This document shows positions 16,583 to 24,881 of a DNA stretch of 64,000 nt, piece after piece. Where the stretch lies: positions 62,001-126,000 of the forward strand of contig NZ_AMXA01000008.1 of NCBI RefSeq assembly GCF_000310145.2, read 5' to 3'. Position 1 is the first letter of the stretch, and each line of letters opens with the position of its first letter. The notes under the pieces were generated by a model, which worked only from the letters and a program-made list of their open reading frames with translations, was not told the origin of the DNA and did not search any database. The stretch is from Thauera sp. 28 (GTDB taxonomy: Bacteria; Pseudomonadota; Gammaproteobacteria; Burkholderiales; Rhodocyclaceae). Both the position numbers and the translations under genes were made by a program.

Positions 16583-17485
16583 ATGTATGCAGCTCACCAC
16601 ACTCCCACCGCCGCGCTGGCAAGCCGTCGCACGAGCCGCTCATCCCGGGCACCCGGCGACAACCCGGCACGAAGCCGCGGCGGCGACTCGTCGGGTGCGG
16701 CACCCGCATCCCTGGACCAGGCGCCGCCGGTAGTCGGCAAGGTGCATCTGGTGGGCGCAGGCCCCGGCGACCCCGAGTTGCTCACGCTCCGGGCTGCCCG
16801 CCTGATCGCCAACGCCAAGGCGGTCGTATATGACCACCTCGTCGGCGACGCCATCGTGGACCTCATCCCGCCTACGGCACGCCGTGTCTATGCCGGGAAG
16901 GAAGCCGGCAACCATGCGCTGCCGCAGCATGCAATCAACCAGTTGCTCGTCGACCTGGCACGCGAGGGCCTGGACGTCGTGCGTCTCAAAGGAGGCGACC
17001 CCTTCATCTTCGGTCGCGGCGGCGAGGAGATGCAGGCGGTGCAGGCGGCCGGAATCCGCTGCGAGATCGTGCCTGGAATCACCGCGGCGGCAGGTGCGGC
17101 ATCCTGTACGGGGATTCCTCTTACCCACCGTGAACACGCCCAGACCCTGATGTTCGCGACCGGCCACCTCAAGGACGGCACGGTCGATCTCGACTGGCCG
17201 GCGCTTGCGCGCCCGCGTCAGACCCTGGTGATCTACATGGGGCTGGGCGCGCTCGAGGCGATCTGCACGCAACTGATTGCCCACGGGCTGCCGGCAACGA
17301 CACCCGCCGCGGTGATCCACGCCGCCACCACCCCAGCCCAGTGCGGGGTGCATAGCACCCTTGCCGACCTGCCCAATGACGTTCGCGAGCGCGGCATTCG
17401 CGCGCCGGCACTGATCATGGTCGGCGAGGTCATCTCCATCGACCCGGGCATGCTGCTCACCCAGACGCTTGCAACCACCGCCTGA
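16583..17485 (+). CDS. nirE: NirE, uroporphyrinogen-III C-methyltransferase
   Basis: A 300-residue SUMT-family enzyme that methylates uroporphyrinogen III twice using SAM, making precorrin-2, the first committed step to heme d1. Family motifs are intact: VGAGPGDPELLT, RLKGGDPFIFGRGGEE, VPGITAAAGAAS and a conserved GIPLTHR. The first 50 residues are a low-complexity, Arg/Ala/Ser-rich extension before the catalytic domain. I chose the ATG at 16583 after a GGAG site. It is transcribed away from nirS. The linkage to heme d1 genes distinguishes it from cobA or the siroheme enzyme CysG, though the chemistry is the same. Confidence 0.9.
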   Translation: MYAAHHTPTAALASRRTSRSSRAPGDNPARSRGGDSSGAAPASLDQAPPVVGKVHLVGAGPGDPELLTLRAARLIANAKAVVYDHLVGDAIVDLIPPTARRVYAGKEAGNHALPQHAINQLLVDLAREGLDVVRLKGGDPFIFGRGGEEMQAVQAAGIRCEIVPGITAAAGAASCTGIPLTHREHAQTLMFATGHLKDGTVDLDWPALARPRQTLVIYMGLGALEAICTQLIAHGLPATTPAAVIHAATTPAQCGVHSTLADLPNDVRERGIRAPALIMVGEVISIDPGMLLTQTLATTA

Positions 17486-17528
17486 TACAAGCACAAGCGC
17501 GGCGGGGTCTCCATGATGCGGGTGGGGT

Positions 17529-17534
17529 TATAAT
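17529..17534 (+). promoter_or_regulatory. Candidate -10 for the CBS/DUF294 gene
   Basis: A perfect TATAAT lies 37 bp before the next ATG, inside a small inverted repeat (GGGGTT-N8-AACCCC, 17524-17543). No good -35 is visible at the right distance, so the promoter may need an activator. Confidence 0.4.
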
Positions 17535-17570
17535 GACAACCCCATCGACTGCAATCAGGACCGCCCGCGC

Positions 17571-19013
17571 ATGGCCGAAGAAAACCAGTTTTTCCGTCCG
17601 ATCAGGGATTTCTGCCAGCGCAACGTGGTGACCTGTGCCGCGGCCGACGGCGTCGTCGATGTCGTCGCGCGCATGCGCGAGCGCAATATCTCGAGTGTCG
17701 TCGTCGTCGGCGATGGCCGCCCGCTGGGCATCCTGACCGACCGCGACCTGCGCAACAAGGTTGTCGCCCAGGGGCGCGACCCCAATACGCTCCACGTTGC
17801 CAACATCATGAATGCCCCGCTGGCGGTAATCGGCGAGGACGACGTGCTGTACGAAGCGCTCTACCGCATGTCGAGGCTGAAGATCCACCGCCTGGTGGTG
17901 GTGACACCCGGGGGCGAGCTGGCAGGCATCATCACCGACACCGATATCCTCCGCCTTCAGGCGCACTCGCCGCACCAACTGGTGCTGGACATCGAAAAAG
18001 CGGACTCGATCGACAGCCTGCGCCTGCTGCACGAACGCATCCAGAAGCTGGTCGTACACCTGTCCGGCACCGGGATTCCGATCCGCGACATGGTCAAGCT
18101 GATCGCGAACCTCAACGACCAGGTGCTGATCCGCCTGATCCACCTGCTGCGCGGCACCCGCTTCCCCGACCTCACCGAGGACTTCGCCTTCGTCGTGATG
18201 GGCTCCGAAGGCCGTAGCGAGCAGACCCTGTCGACCGACCAGGACAACGCAATCATCTACGACGACGGCCTGGATCCGGCGCAGGTCGCTCGTCTGGAAG
18301 CGTTTTCGCACGAGCTCATCGACGCCCTCATTTCGATCGGCGTCCCGCCTTGCTCGGGCGGCATCATGGCGCGCAACCCCGCCTGGCGGCGCAGCCTCGG
18401 GGCTTGGAAGCAAGAGCTCAACCGCTGGCTGTCCACCCCGACACCCGAGAACGTGATGACCGGCAGCATGTTCATGGACCTGCGCGCGCTGTACGGCCGC
18501 GCCGACCTGGTCGAGGCCTTGCGCCAGCATGCCTTCCGTCACATGAGCAACGACCAGGGCTTCCTGATGCGCATGGCGCAGAACATGACGAACTTCCTGC
18601 CTCCACTAGGCTGGTTCGGCCGCATCAAGGTCGAGAAGTCCGGACCGTATAGCGGCAAGGTGGACGTCAAGAAGGCCGGCATCTTCGCCATCACGGACGG
18701 CATCAAGGCGCTCGCCATCGAGGCACGCAAGCTGGATGGCAGCACCCACGACCGCATGGAGGCGCTGGTCGCCGGGGGCGCGCTCAAGGAAGACGCCGCC
18801 GCGGACCTGCGCGCAGCCTTCGACTTCCTCGTGCTGATGCGCCTGCGCGGCCATGTCGATGCACTGCGCCAGGGCGTCGAGCCAAGCAACTACATCGCGC
18901 TCGACCAGCTCAACGCGATGGAGCAAGGCGAGTTCCGCCTCGCGCTCGAGGGCGTCGCAAAGTTTCAGGCCTTCATCAAGCACCACTTCAAGCTGCATCT
19001 GCTGCGGCACTGA
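17571..19013 (+). CDS. CBS-pair / DUF294 putative nucleotidyltransferase
   Basis: A 480-residue cytosolic protein. Two CBS domains (about 12-130, with GILTDRDLRNKV and GIITDTDILR) form a ligand-sensing pair, probably for an adenine nucleotide. A DUF294 nucleotidyltransferase-like domain follows, with GSEGRSEQTLSTDQDNAI (about residues 206-223) carrying the G-S and DxD-type metal-binding residues. A C-terminal helical domain ends the protein. Homologues in other proteobacteria often lie beside acetate permease/acs clusters and DnaQ-type exonuclease fusions. Both exist in this window, but 30 kb away. It lies 85 bp after nirE. The transferase substrate is unknown. Confidence 0.82.
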   Translation: MAEENQFFRPIRDFCQRNVVTCAAADGVVDVVARMRERNISSVVVVGDGRPLGILTDRDLRNKVVAQGRDPNTLHVANIMNAPLAVIGEDDVLYEALYRMSRLKIHRLVVVTPGGELAGIITDTDILRLQAHSPHQLVLDIEKADSIDSLRLLHERIQKLVVHLSGTGIPIRDMVKLIANLNDQVLIRLIHLLRGTRFPDLTEDFAFVVMGSEGRSEQTLSTDQDNAIIYDDGLDPAQVARLEAFSHELIDALISIGVPPCSGGIMARNPAWRRSLGAWKQELNRWLSTPTPENVMTGSMFMDLRALYGRADLVEALRQHAFRHMSNDQGFLMRMAQNMTNFLPPLGWFGRIKVEKSGPYSGKVDVKKAGIFAITDGIKALAIEARKLDGSTHDRMEALVAGGALKEDAAADLRAAFDFLVLMRLRGHVDALRQGVEPSNYIALDQLNAMEQGEFRLALEGVAKFQAFIKHHFKLHLLRH

Positions 19014-19022
19014 GGAGCGTCC

Positions 19023-19922
19023 TCAGTCCTCCACCAGTTGCCTGTGCACACAGACGGCCGAAGCGCGCGGACGTACGATACGTCCGCGCGCTTCGACATG
19101 CGCCCGTGTGAAAGCCGCTCCCAGCAACAGGATCAGCGCCGAATAGTTCACCCATAGTAGCAGCATCACCAAGGACCCCGCCGCACCATAGGTGGAGGCA
19201 GTCGCCGTCGTGGCCAGATACAGCGCGATCAGCGAACGCCCGACCGCAAACAGCAGCGCGGTTGCGAAAGCGCCGAGGAGCACGTCGCGCCACAACAGCA
19301 CGACGTCGGGCAAGACCCTGAAGATGGTGGCGAACAGCAAGGTGATGACCACCAGGGAGACGGCCCAGTCCATGCCCAGCACGAGCGCGGCAGGTACCGG
19401 CAGCCAGTCCTGTGCGAAAGCGATCAGCGCACGCACGAGGACGCTGGCCGTAAGCGACACGAGCAGCACGAAGCCGATGCCCAGCACCACGGCCAGCGAC
19501 AGCAGGCGTGTCTTGACGTAGATGAACACGCTGTTGCGTGTCGGCCTTGGCGCCACCCCCCAGATCGCATTGAGCGACGTCTGCATCTGCGAAAAAACCG
19601 TGGTCGCGCCAAAAAGGATGGCGGCAAAGCCGGCCACCGACGGCAGCAGGCCGCTCTGCTCGATACGGCTGTTGCTCACCGCCGACTGTATCGCCGAGGC
19701 GGCCTGGGCGCCGATGGCAGCCTCGAGTTGCGCCGCCACCTCACCTTGCGCTGCGCTCTCACCAAGCACCAGTCCGACAATGGTGACCGCGATGATCACC
19801 ACCGGCGCAATCGAGAACAGCGTGAAGAAGGCCAGCGCGGCGGCATGAACGAACACCTGTGCTTCAAGCCACAGTCGCACCGTACGGCGCATCACGCCGA
19901 TCCAGTATGCCAGGCCCGGCAT
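19023..19922 (-). CDS. YihY/UPF0761 family inner-membrane protein
   Basis: A 299-residue protein with about six membrane spans. It has the YihY-family features FVHAAALAFFTLFSIAPVV near the N-terminus, SLNAIWGV in the middle, and GSLVMLLLWVNYSALILLLGAAF. These proteins were once annotated as ribonuclease BN, but that activity belongs to RNase Z, and their true role is not settled. I chose the ATG at 19922, though a GTG lies one codon earlier. The last 25 residues are basic. A short frame upstream (19922-20029) ends in a TGATG overlap with this start. Confidence 0.85.
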   Translation of the reverse strand: MPGLAYWIGVMRRTVRLWLEAQVFVHAAALAFFTLFSIAPVVIIAVTIVGLVLGESAAQGEVAAQLEAAIGAQAASAIQSAVSNSRIEQSGLLPSVAGFAAILFGATTVFSQMQTSLNAIWGVAPRPTRNSVFIYVKTRLLSLAVVLGIGFVLLVSLTASVLVRALIAFAQDWLPVPAALVLGMDWAVSLVVITLLFATIFRVLPDVVLLWRDVLLGAFATALLFAVGRSLIALYLATTATASTYGAAGSLVMLLLWVNYSALILLLGAAFTRAHVEARGRIVRPRASAVCVHRQLVED

Positions 19923-20086
19923 CACCCCTTGCCTCCGCCCGCAAGGAGAACGAGACTCAAGGTATCGAAGATCGGGCCAGCGCCGAAGCGGGCGAGACGC
20001 AGCATGGAAGGATGGGCATGAATGTTCATGCGCGAAAGATAACCGATGACGCGGCGCCGGGGCACCATGCAGCCGGCCGCCCTGTC

Positions 20087-20092
20087 TATAAT
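20087..20092 (+). promoter_or_regulatory. Candidate -10 for the response regulator operon
   Basis: A perfect TATAAT about 70 bp before the first ATG of the four-gene signalling operon. No convincing -35 is visible 16-18 bp upstream. Confidence 0.4.
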
Positions 20093-20164
20093 CGCCTGCA
20101 TCACGCCCACGTCATGCACCGCGAGGACCGTGTGGAGACCGCACAAGAGGGGAGACAGCAAACG

Positions 20165-20590
20165 ATGACTTCGGAATTTCCGCCCATCCTGCTCGTGGAG
20201 GACAGCCCGATCGATGTCGACCTGACGTTGCGGGCGTTCGCTCGGCGCAAGCTCGCCAATACCGTGCTTGTCGCCCGCGACGGCGAGGAAGCGCTCGAAT
20301 GGATCCCGCGCTGGCTGGCAGGCGAGCAGAAGCCGGCAGTGATCCTGCTCGATCTCAACATGCCGCGCGTGGATGGCCTTACCGTGCTCAAGGAGATCAA
20401 GGCGCATTCGGCGCTGCAGCGTATCCCGGTCGTCATCCTCACCACCTCGCGCGAGGACCGCGACCTCACCGCCGCCTACGCACTGGGCGCCAACTCCTAC
20501 ATCGTCAAGCCGGTCGATTTCGGCAACTTCATGGAGGTTGCGCAGCAGATCGAGCTGTACTGGTGCGTCCTCAACGAACGACCAAAGTGA
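20165..20590 (+). CDS. Single-domain response regulator (Rcp1-like)
   Basis: A 141-residue protein that is only a receiver domain. Visible are the acidic pair VEDS near 11-14, the phospho-acceptor Asp63 in LLDLNMP, a Thr in ILTTS, and the Lys in VKPVD. Its length and the DGEEALEWI segment resemble regulators paired with phytochrome-type or PAS-type kinases. No DNA-binding or enzyme domain is present, so it must act on a protein partner. It is the first gene of an operon whose last gene is a histidine kinase, the likely phosphodonor. The start is chosen by an AGGGGAG site. Confidence 0.87.
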   Translation: MTSEFPPILLVEDSPIDVDLTLRAFARRKLANTVLVARDGEEALEWIPRWLAGEQKPAVILLDLNMPRVDGLTVLKEIKAHSALQRIPVVILTTSREDRDLTAAYALGANSYIVKPVDFGNFMEVAQQIELYWCVLNERPK

Positions 20591-20595
20591 TCGAC

Positions 20596-23500
20596 ATGCG
20601 GGTGCTCTACATCGAGGACTCCAGCGCGGATGCCGACCTGGCCCGCCGCGTGCTCGCACGCTCGGCGCCCCAGGTCGAACTGACCCACGCCGACACATTG
20701 GCACGCGGGTTCGAATACCTGGCCGAATCGGAGCCGTTCGACCTCGTCCTCTGCGACCTCGCCCTCCCCGACGGCTCCGGCCTGGAAGTGCTTTCACACG
20801 TGCGTGAGAACGGCTTGCCGATCGCGGTCGTCATGCTGACCGGCTCGGGTGATCAGGATTCGGCGGTTGCCGCCCTCAAGGCGGGTGCCGACGACTACCT
20901 CGTCAAACGCAACGACTATCTCGACCACCTTGCTGACAGCATCGATACGGCCCTCGCCCGTCGCCGCGGCGCGGCGGACTGGCAAGGGCGCGGGCTACGC
21001 GTGCTCTATGTCGAACACAACGGCTTCGATGCCGACCTGCTCGCCCGCCATCTTGCCGAGCACGCACCCCACATCCGGCTGACGGTATCGAGCACGGCGG
21101 ACGAAGCCCTCGATCTGCTGCCGGCGGGGCCGGACGAATCCACGGCGTTCGACGTCATCCTTACCGACTACCGGCTACCGGGCATGGACGGGCTCGAGCT
21201 CGTACGCACCCTGCGCAGAGTCCGGCGGCTCGACCTCCCGATCGTGCTCATAACCGGCCAGGGCAGTGAAGACCTCGCTGCCAAAGCCCTCGGCATGGGC
21301 ATAGACGACTACCTCGCCAAGCATGAAGGCTACCTGTTCGAGGTGGCGGCCATCCTTGAGAAGGTGCAGCGCCAGGCCGAACTCAAGCGCGAGCGCGAAA
21401 CCCTGCGCGCAACCAGCGATCGCCTCAGCCGGTTGATCGATGCCAGCCCGACGATCCTCTACAGTCTGTCGCTTGACGCCGGCATTCCGCGTGCGACCTG
21501 GGTCAGCGAGAACATCACCCGCCACTTGGGTTATACCGTCAGCGAGGCGCTGCAGCCCGGATGGTGGGCGAGCAAGCTGCATGCAGACGACCGCGCTGCC
21601 GCAATTGCCCGCTCGGCCTCACTGTCCGCCATCGAGAGCCTGGTGCACGAGTACCGGTTCGCCGACGCCCACGGCCAGACACGCTGGATCCGCGACCAGT
21701 TGCGGCTCGTACGTGCGGCCGACGGTCAGCCGCAGGAGGCTGTCGGCGTCTGGCTGGACGTAACCACCGAAAAACGCGACGAGGTCCTGCAACGCGCACG
21801 CGTCGCCGTGCTCGACGAGGTCCTCTCCGGGCGCGCACTCGCGGACATCCTCGCCGACCTGGCTCGCCGCCTCGAAGAGCTCGACCAGGACATGCTGGTG
21901 TCGATCCTGCTGATCGACACCGACGGCAAGCTCCACACCGCCGCAGCGCCCTCGCTGCCGGCAGACTACAACGCAGCAGTCGATGGCCTGACGCCTGGCG
22001 AAGGCCACGGCTCCTGCGGCACCGCGGCCTGGCTGGGCAAGCCGGTGATCGTCAGCGAGATAGAGCACCACCCTTACTGGCAGCCCTATCTCGCAATTGC
22101 ACGCAAGGCGGGCCTGGCCGCCTGCTGGTCGATACCGCTCAAGGACGACACCGGCAGGGTGATCGGCACCTTCGGCATCTACCACCGCAGGCCGCGCGCG
22201 CCGGGGGCTGCCGAACTCGCGCTGATGGAAGAGTTCGGCCGTCTGACGTCGCTGGCGATCATCAAGGTCAGGGACCGCGAGGCGCTCAAGCAGGCTGCTG
22301 CGGTTTTTTCTGCCACCCGCGACGGCGTTTTCATCACCGACCTGCAACCCCGCATCGTCGCAGTCAACCGCGCATTCTCGGAGATCACCGGTTACGCAGA
22401 GACAGAGGCCCTGGGCCGCAACCCATCGATGCTGCAGTCCGGGCGCCACGAGCGCAGCTTTTTCCAGTCCTTGTGGAAGACGCCCGGCGAAACCGGCCAC
22501 TGGCACGGCGAGGTCTGGAACCGGCGCAAGAGTGGCGAAATCTACCCGCAGTGGCTGTCGATCAGCACCGTCAAGGACGACAAGGGCGAGCCGCATCGTT
22601 ACGTGGGCGTGTTCACCGACATCGGCGAGCTGAAATCCTTCGAAGCGCGGCTCGAGCATCTCGCACACCATGACCCCCTTACCGACCTGCCCAACCGGCT
22701 GCTGATGCAGTCACGGCTGCAGAACGCCATCGATCGTGCCGAACGACACGGCAACAAGGTCGCCGTGCTCTACCTCGACCTTGACCGTTTCAAGACCGTC
22801 AATGACAGCCTCGGCCACCCGGTCGGTGACGAACTGCTGGTGCAGTTGACCCAACGCCTGTCGAGCCGGCTGCGCGACGAAGACACCCTTGCACGCCTCG
22901 GTGGCGACGAATTCCTGCTCCTGGTCGAATCCGTGACCCAGCCCGGCCACGCAGTCGCCGTTGCGCAATCGCTCATCGAACTGCTCCACACCCCCTTCGC
23001 ACTGCCATCGGGCCATGAGGTGTTCATCGGCCTTAGCATCGGCATCAGCCTTTACCCGGACGACGCCCTGACCGCAACCGAGCTCGTCCAGCATGCGGAT
23101 GCGGCGATGTATCTGGCCAAGCAGCAGGGGCGCAACACCTACCGCTTCCACACCCACGCACTGACCCGCGCTGCGGCCGAACGCCTGTCGCTCGAAACAC
23201 GGCTGCGCCATGGGCTGGACCGCGGCGAGTTCCTGCTCCACTACCAACCGCTCGTCGACGCGACGACAGGCAAGGCGCTGGGCGTCGAGGCACTGGTACG
23301 CTGGCAGCCCCCGGGGGAGGATCTGGTGCCCCCAGGGCGCTTCATCCCGCTTACCGAAGAGACCGGCCTCATCGTTCGACTCGGTGCCTTCGTGTTGCGG
23401 GCGGCCTGCGTGCAGGCCCAGGCGTGGCGTGAGCAGGGCCTGGCGCTCGGCACGGTGGCGGTGAACCTATCCGCTCGCCAGTTCATGGACGACGGCCTGG

Positions 23501-23952
23501 TCGAGGAAGTGAAGACTGCACTGGCGATCTCCGGCCTGCCCCCGCACTGCCTCGAACTCGAACTCACCGAGAGCCTGCTCATGGAGCAAGCCCCGCGCAC
23601 GATTGCAACGCTCAGCGCACTGAAACAGTTGGGCTTGCGCCTGGCGATCGATGACTTCGGCACCGGCTATTCATCGCTCGCCTATATCAAGCGCTTTTCC
23701 ATCGACAAACTGAAGATCGATCAGAGCTTCGTCCGCAGCCTCGAACGCTCGGCCGACGACAAGGCCATCGTCGCCACCATCGTCGCCATGGCACGTACGC
23801 TACGCCTGGAGGTACTGGCCGAGGGCGTGGAGACGGACGCACAAGCGAGCATCCTCGCCTCGCTCGGCTGCGTCGAACATCAAGGCTACCTCTACGCACG
23901 CCCGCTACCGCCAGCCGAACTCGAGACATGGCTGCGGAGCCATGGCCGATGA
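20596..23952 (+). CDS. REC-REC-PAS-GAF-PAS-GGDEF-EAL c-di-GMP protein
   Basis: A 1118-residue soluble protein. Two receiver domains come first (about 1-120 and 135-255), with acceptor Asp residues in LCDLALP and LTDYRLPGMDG. PAS (about 275-395), GAF (405-560), PAS (565-680), GGDEF (690-850) and EAL (860-1115) follow. The cyclase site is an intact GGDEF near 768 with an RDED inhibitory-site motif five residues upstream. The phosphodiesterase keeps EALVRW, DDFGTGY and AEGVE. Both enzyme activities are thus possible. The ATG at 20596 is six bases after the upstream regulator's stop. A GTG at 20587 would overlap it. The receivers suggest phospho-control by the kinase encoded two genes downstream. 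Confidence 0.9.
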   Translation: MRVLYIEDSSADADLARRVLARSAPQVELTHADTLARGFEYLAESEPFDLVLCDLALPDGSGLEVLSHVRENGLPIAVVMLTGSGDQDSAVAALKAGADDYLVKRNDYLDHLADSIDTALARRRGAADWQGRGLRVLYVEHNGFDADLLARHLAEHAPHIRLTVSSTADEALDLLPAGPDESTAFDVILTDYRLPGMDGLELVRTLRRVRRLDLPIVLITGQGSEDLAAKALGMGIDDYLAKHEGYLFEVAAILEKVQRQAELKRERETLRATSDRLSRLIDASPTILYSLSLDAGIPRATWVSENITRHLGYTVSEALQPGWWASKLHADDRAAAIARSASLSAIESLVHEYRFADAHGQTRWIRDQLRLVRAADGQPQEAVGVWLDVTTEKRDEVLQRARVAVLDEVLSGRALADILADLARRLEELDQDMLVSILLIDTDGKLHTAAAPSLPADYNAAVDGLTPGEGHGSCGTAAWLGKPVIVSEIEHHPYWQPYLAIARKAGLAACWSIPLKDDTGRVIGTFGIYHRRPRAPGAAELALMEEFGRLTSLAIIKVRDREALKQAAAVFSATRDGVFITDLQPRIVAVNRAFSEITGYAETEALGRNPSMLQSGRHERSFFQSLWKTPGETGHWHGEVWNRRKSGEIYPQWLSISTVKDDKGEPHRYVGVFTDIGELKSFEARLEHLAHHDPLTDLPNRLLMQSRLQNAIDRAERHGNKVAVLYLDLDRFKTVNDSLGHPVGDELLVQLTQRLSSRLRDEDTLARLGGDEFLLLVESVTQPGHAVAVAQSLIELLHTPFALPSGHEVFIGLSIGISLYPDDALTATELVQHADAAMYLAKQQGRNTYRFHTHALTRAAAERLSLETRLRHGLDRGEFLLHYQPLVDATTGKALGVEALVRWQPPGEDLVPPGRFIPLTEETGLIVRLGAFVLRAACVQAQAWREQGLALGTVAVNLSARQFMDDGLVEEVKTALAISGLPPHCLELELTESLLMEQAPRTIATLSALKQLGLRLAIDDFGTGYSSLAYIKRFSIDKLKIDQSFVRSLERSADDKAIVATIVAMARTLRLEVLAEGVETDAQASILASLGCVEHQGYLYARPLPPAELETWLRSHGR

Positions 23953-24881
23953 CCACACGCCTGCTGCTTGCCCTGCTCGTCTCCGTGCTCGCCCTGGCGT
24001 GCGCGAAAGTACCCGAGCCGCCCCTCCGCGTGGCCGTCAATCCCTGGGTCGGCTACGACCCACTGGTGCTCGCCCGCGAGCGCGGGCTGATCGATCCGGC
24101 CACGCTTCAGGTCATCGAACTGCCATCGGCAACCGAATGCAAGCGCGCCCTGCGCAACGGGCTCGCCGACGCCGCCGCACTGACCCTGGACGAAGCACTG
24201 CGCCTGGCCGACGAAGGCACGGAACTTCGTATCGTCACCCTGCTGAGCGACTCCAGGGGCGCCGACGCCGTGCTCGCACGCCCCGGCATCTCGAGCCTGG
24301 CGGAACTCCGCGGCAAACGTATCGCCCTCGAAGAAAGCGCGCTTGGCAGCCTGATGCTGGCACGCTTGCTGACCGCTGCGGGTCTCACGCGAGATGACGT
24401 TCACACCGTGCACGGCGAAGCCTCGCAACACGCCGCCATGGTGCAGGACGGCGGGGCAGACGTGGTCATCACCTTCGAACCCATCAGGAGCCAATTGCTT
24501 GCCGCAGGCTTGAGGGTGATCTTCGACAGCGCCGAGCTGCCGGGAGAAATCGTGGACGTGCTCGTCGTCCGCGCAGACCTCGTCGAACATCGCGTTCAGC
24601 AGCTACGGGCCGCCTGGCGGACCGGGCTGGCCGCTCTCGAGGCCGACCTGCCCGCAGCGGCCGCCCTACTCTCTCCCGCCGCGGACCTGACGGTCGAACA
24701 ATACCTCGCCACCTTGGACGGGCTCCGCTTCATTCCTGCCGCCGAGAGCGCTCAGCGACTGGACGCCGAAGCGCTCGCACTGTCTGCAGGCCCGCTTGCA
24801 GGCCATCTTCAAGGGCTTGGCCTGCTCCAGCGCCCGCCCGACTGGGTGGCCCTGACCACTGACACCGGAGCCGCACGGTGA
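23949..24881 (+). CDS. Periplasmic ligand-binding lipoprotein, NMT1/taurine-binding (TauA/SsuA) type
   Basis: A 310-residue protein with a lipoprotein signal (LALAC, acylated Cys near residue 18). It has the type 2 periplasmic-binding fold of nitrate/sulfonate/taurine-binding proteins: RVAVNPWVGYDPLVLARERG, then LADAAALTLDEALRLADEG, SLAELRGKRIALEESALGS and a GADVVITFEP. No permease or ATPase gene is adjacent. It instead overlaps by 4 bp both the c-di-GMP gene before it and the histidine kinase gene after it. It probably presents a small ligand to the kinase rather than serving uptake. The ligand cannot be read from the sequence. Confidence 0.85.
   Translation: MTTRLLLALLVSVLALACAKVPEPPLRVAVNPWVGYDPLVLARERGLIDPATLQVIELPSATECKRALRNGLADAAALTLDEALRLADEGTELRIVTLLSDSRGADAVLARPGISSLAELRGKRIALEESALGSLMLARLLTAAGLTRDDVHTVHGEASQHAAMVQDGGADVVITFEPIRSQLLAAGLRVIFDSAELPGEIVDVLVVRADLVEHRVQQLRAAWRTGLAALEADLPAAAALLSPAADLTVEQYLATLDGLRFIPAAESAQRLDAEALALSAGPLAGHLQGLGLLQRPPDWVALTTDTGAAR

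Noticed and set aside
19859-20164. Longer start for the Rcp1-like response regulator
   Set aside because: The extra 100 residues have no domain and run through a TATAAT. The ATG at 20165 has a good ribosome site and gives a normal receiver.
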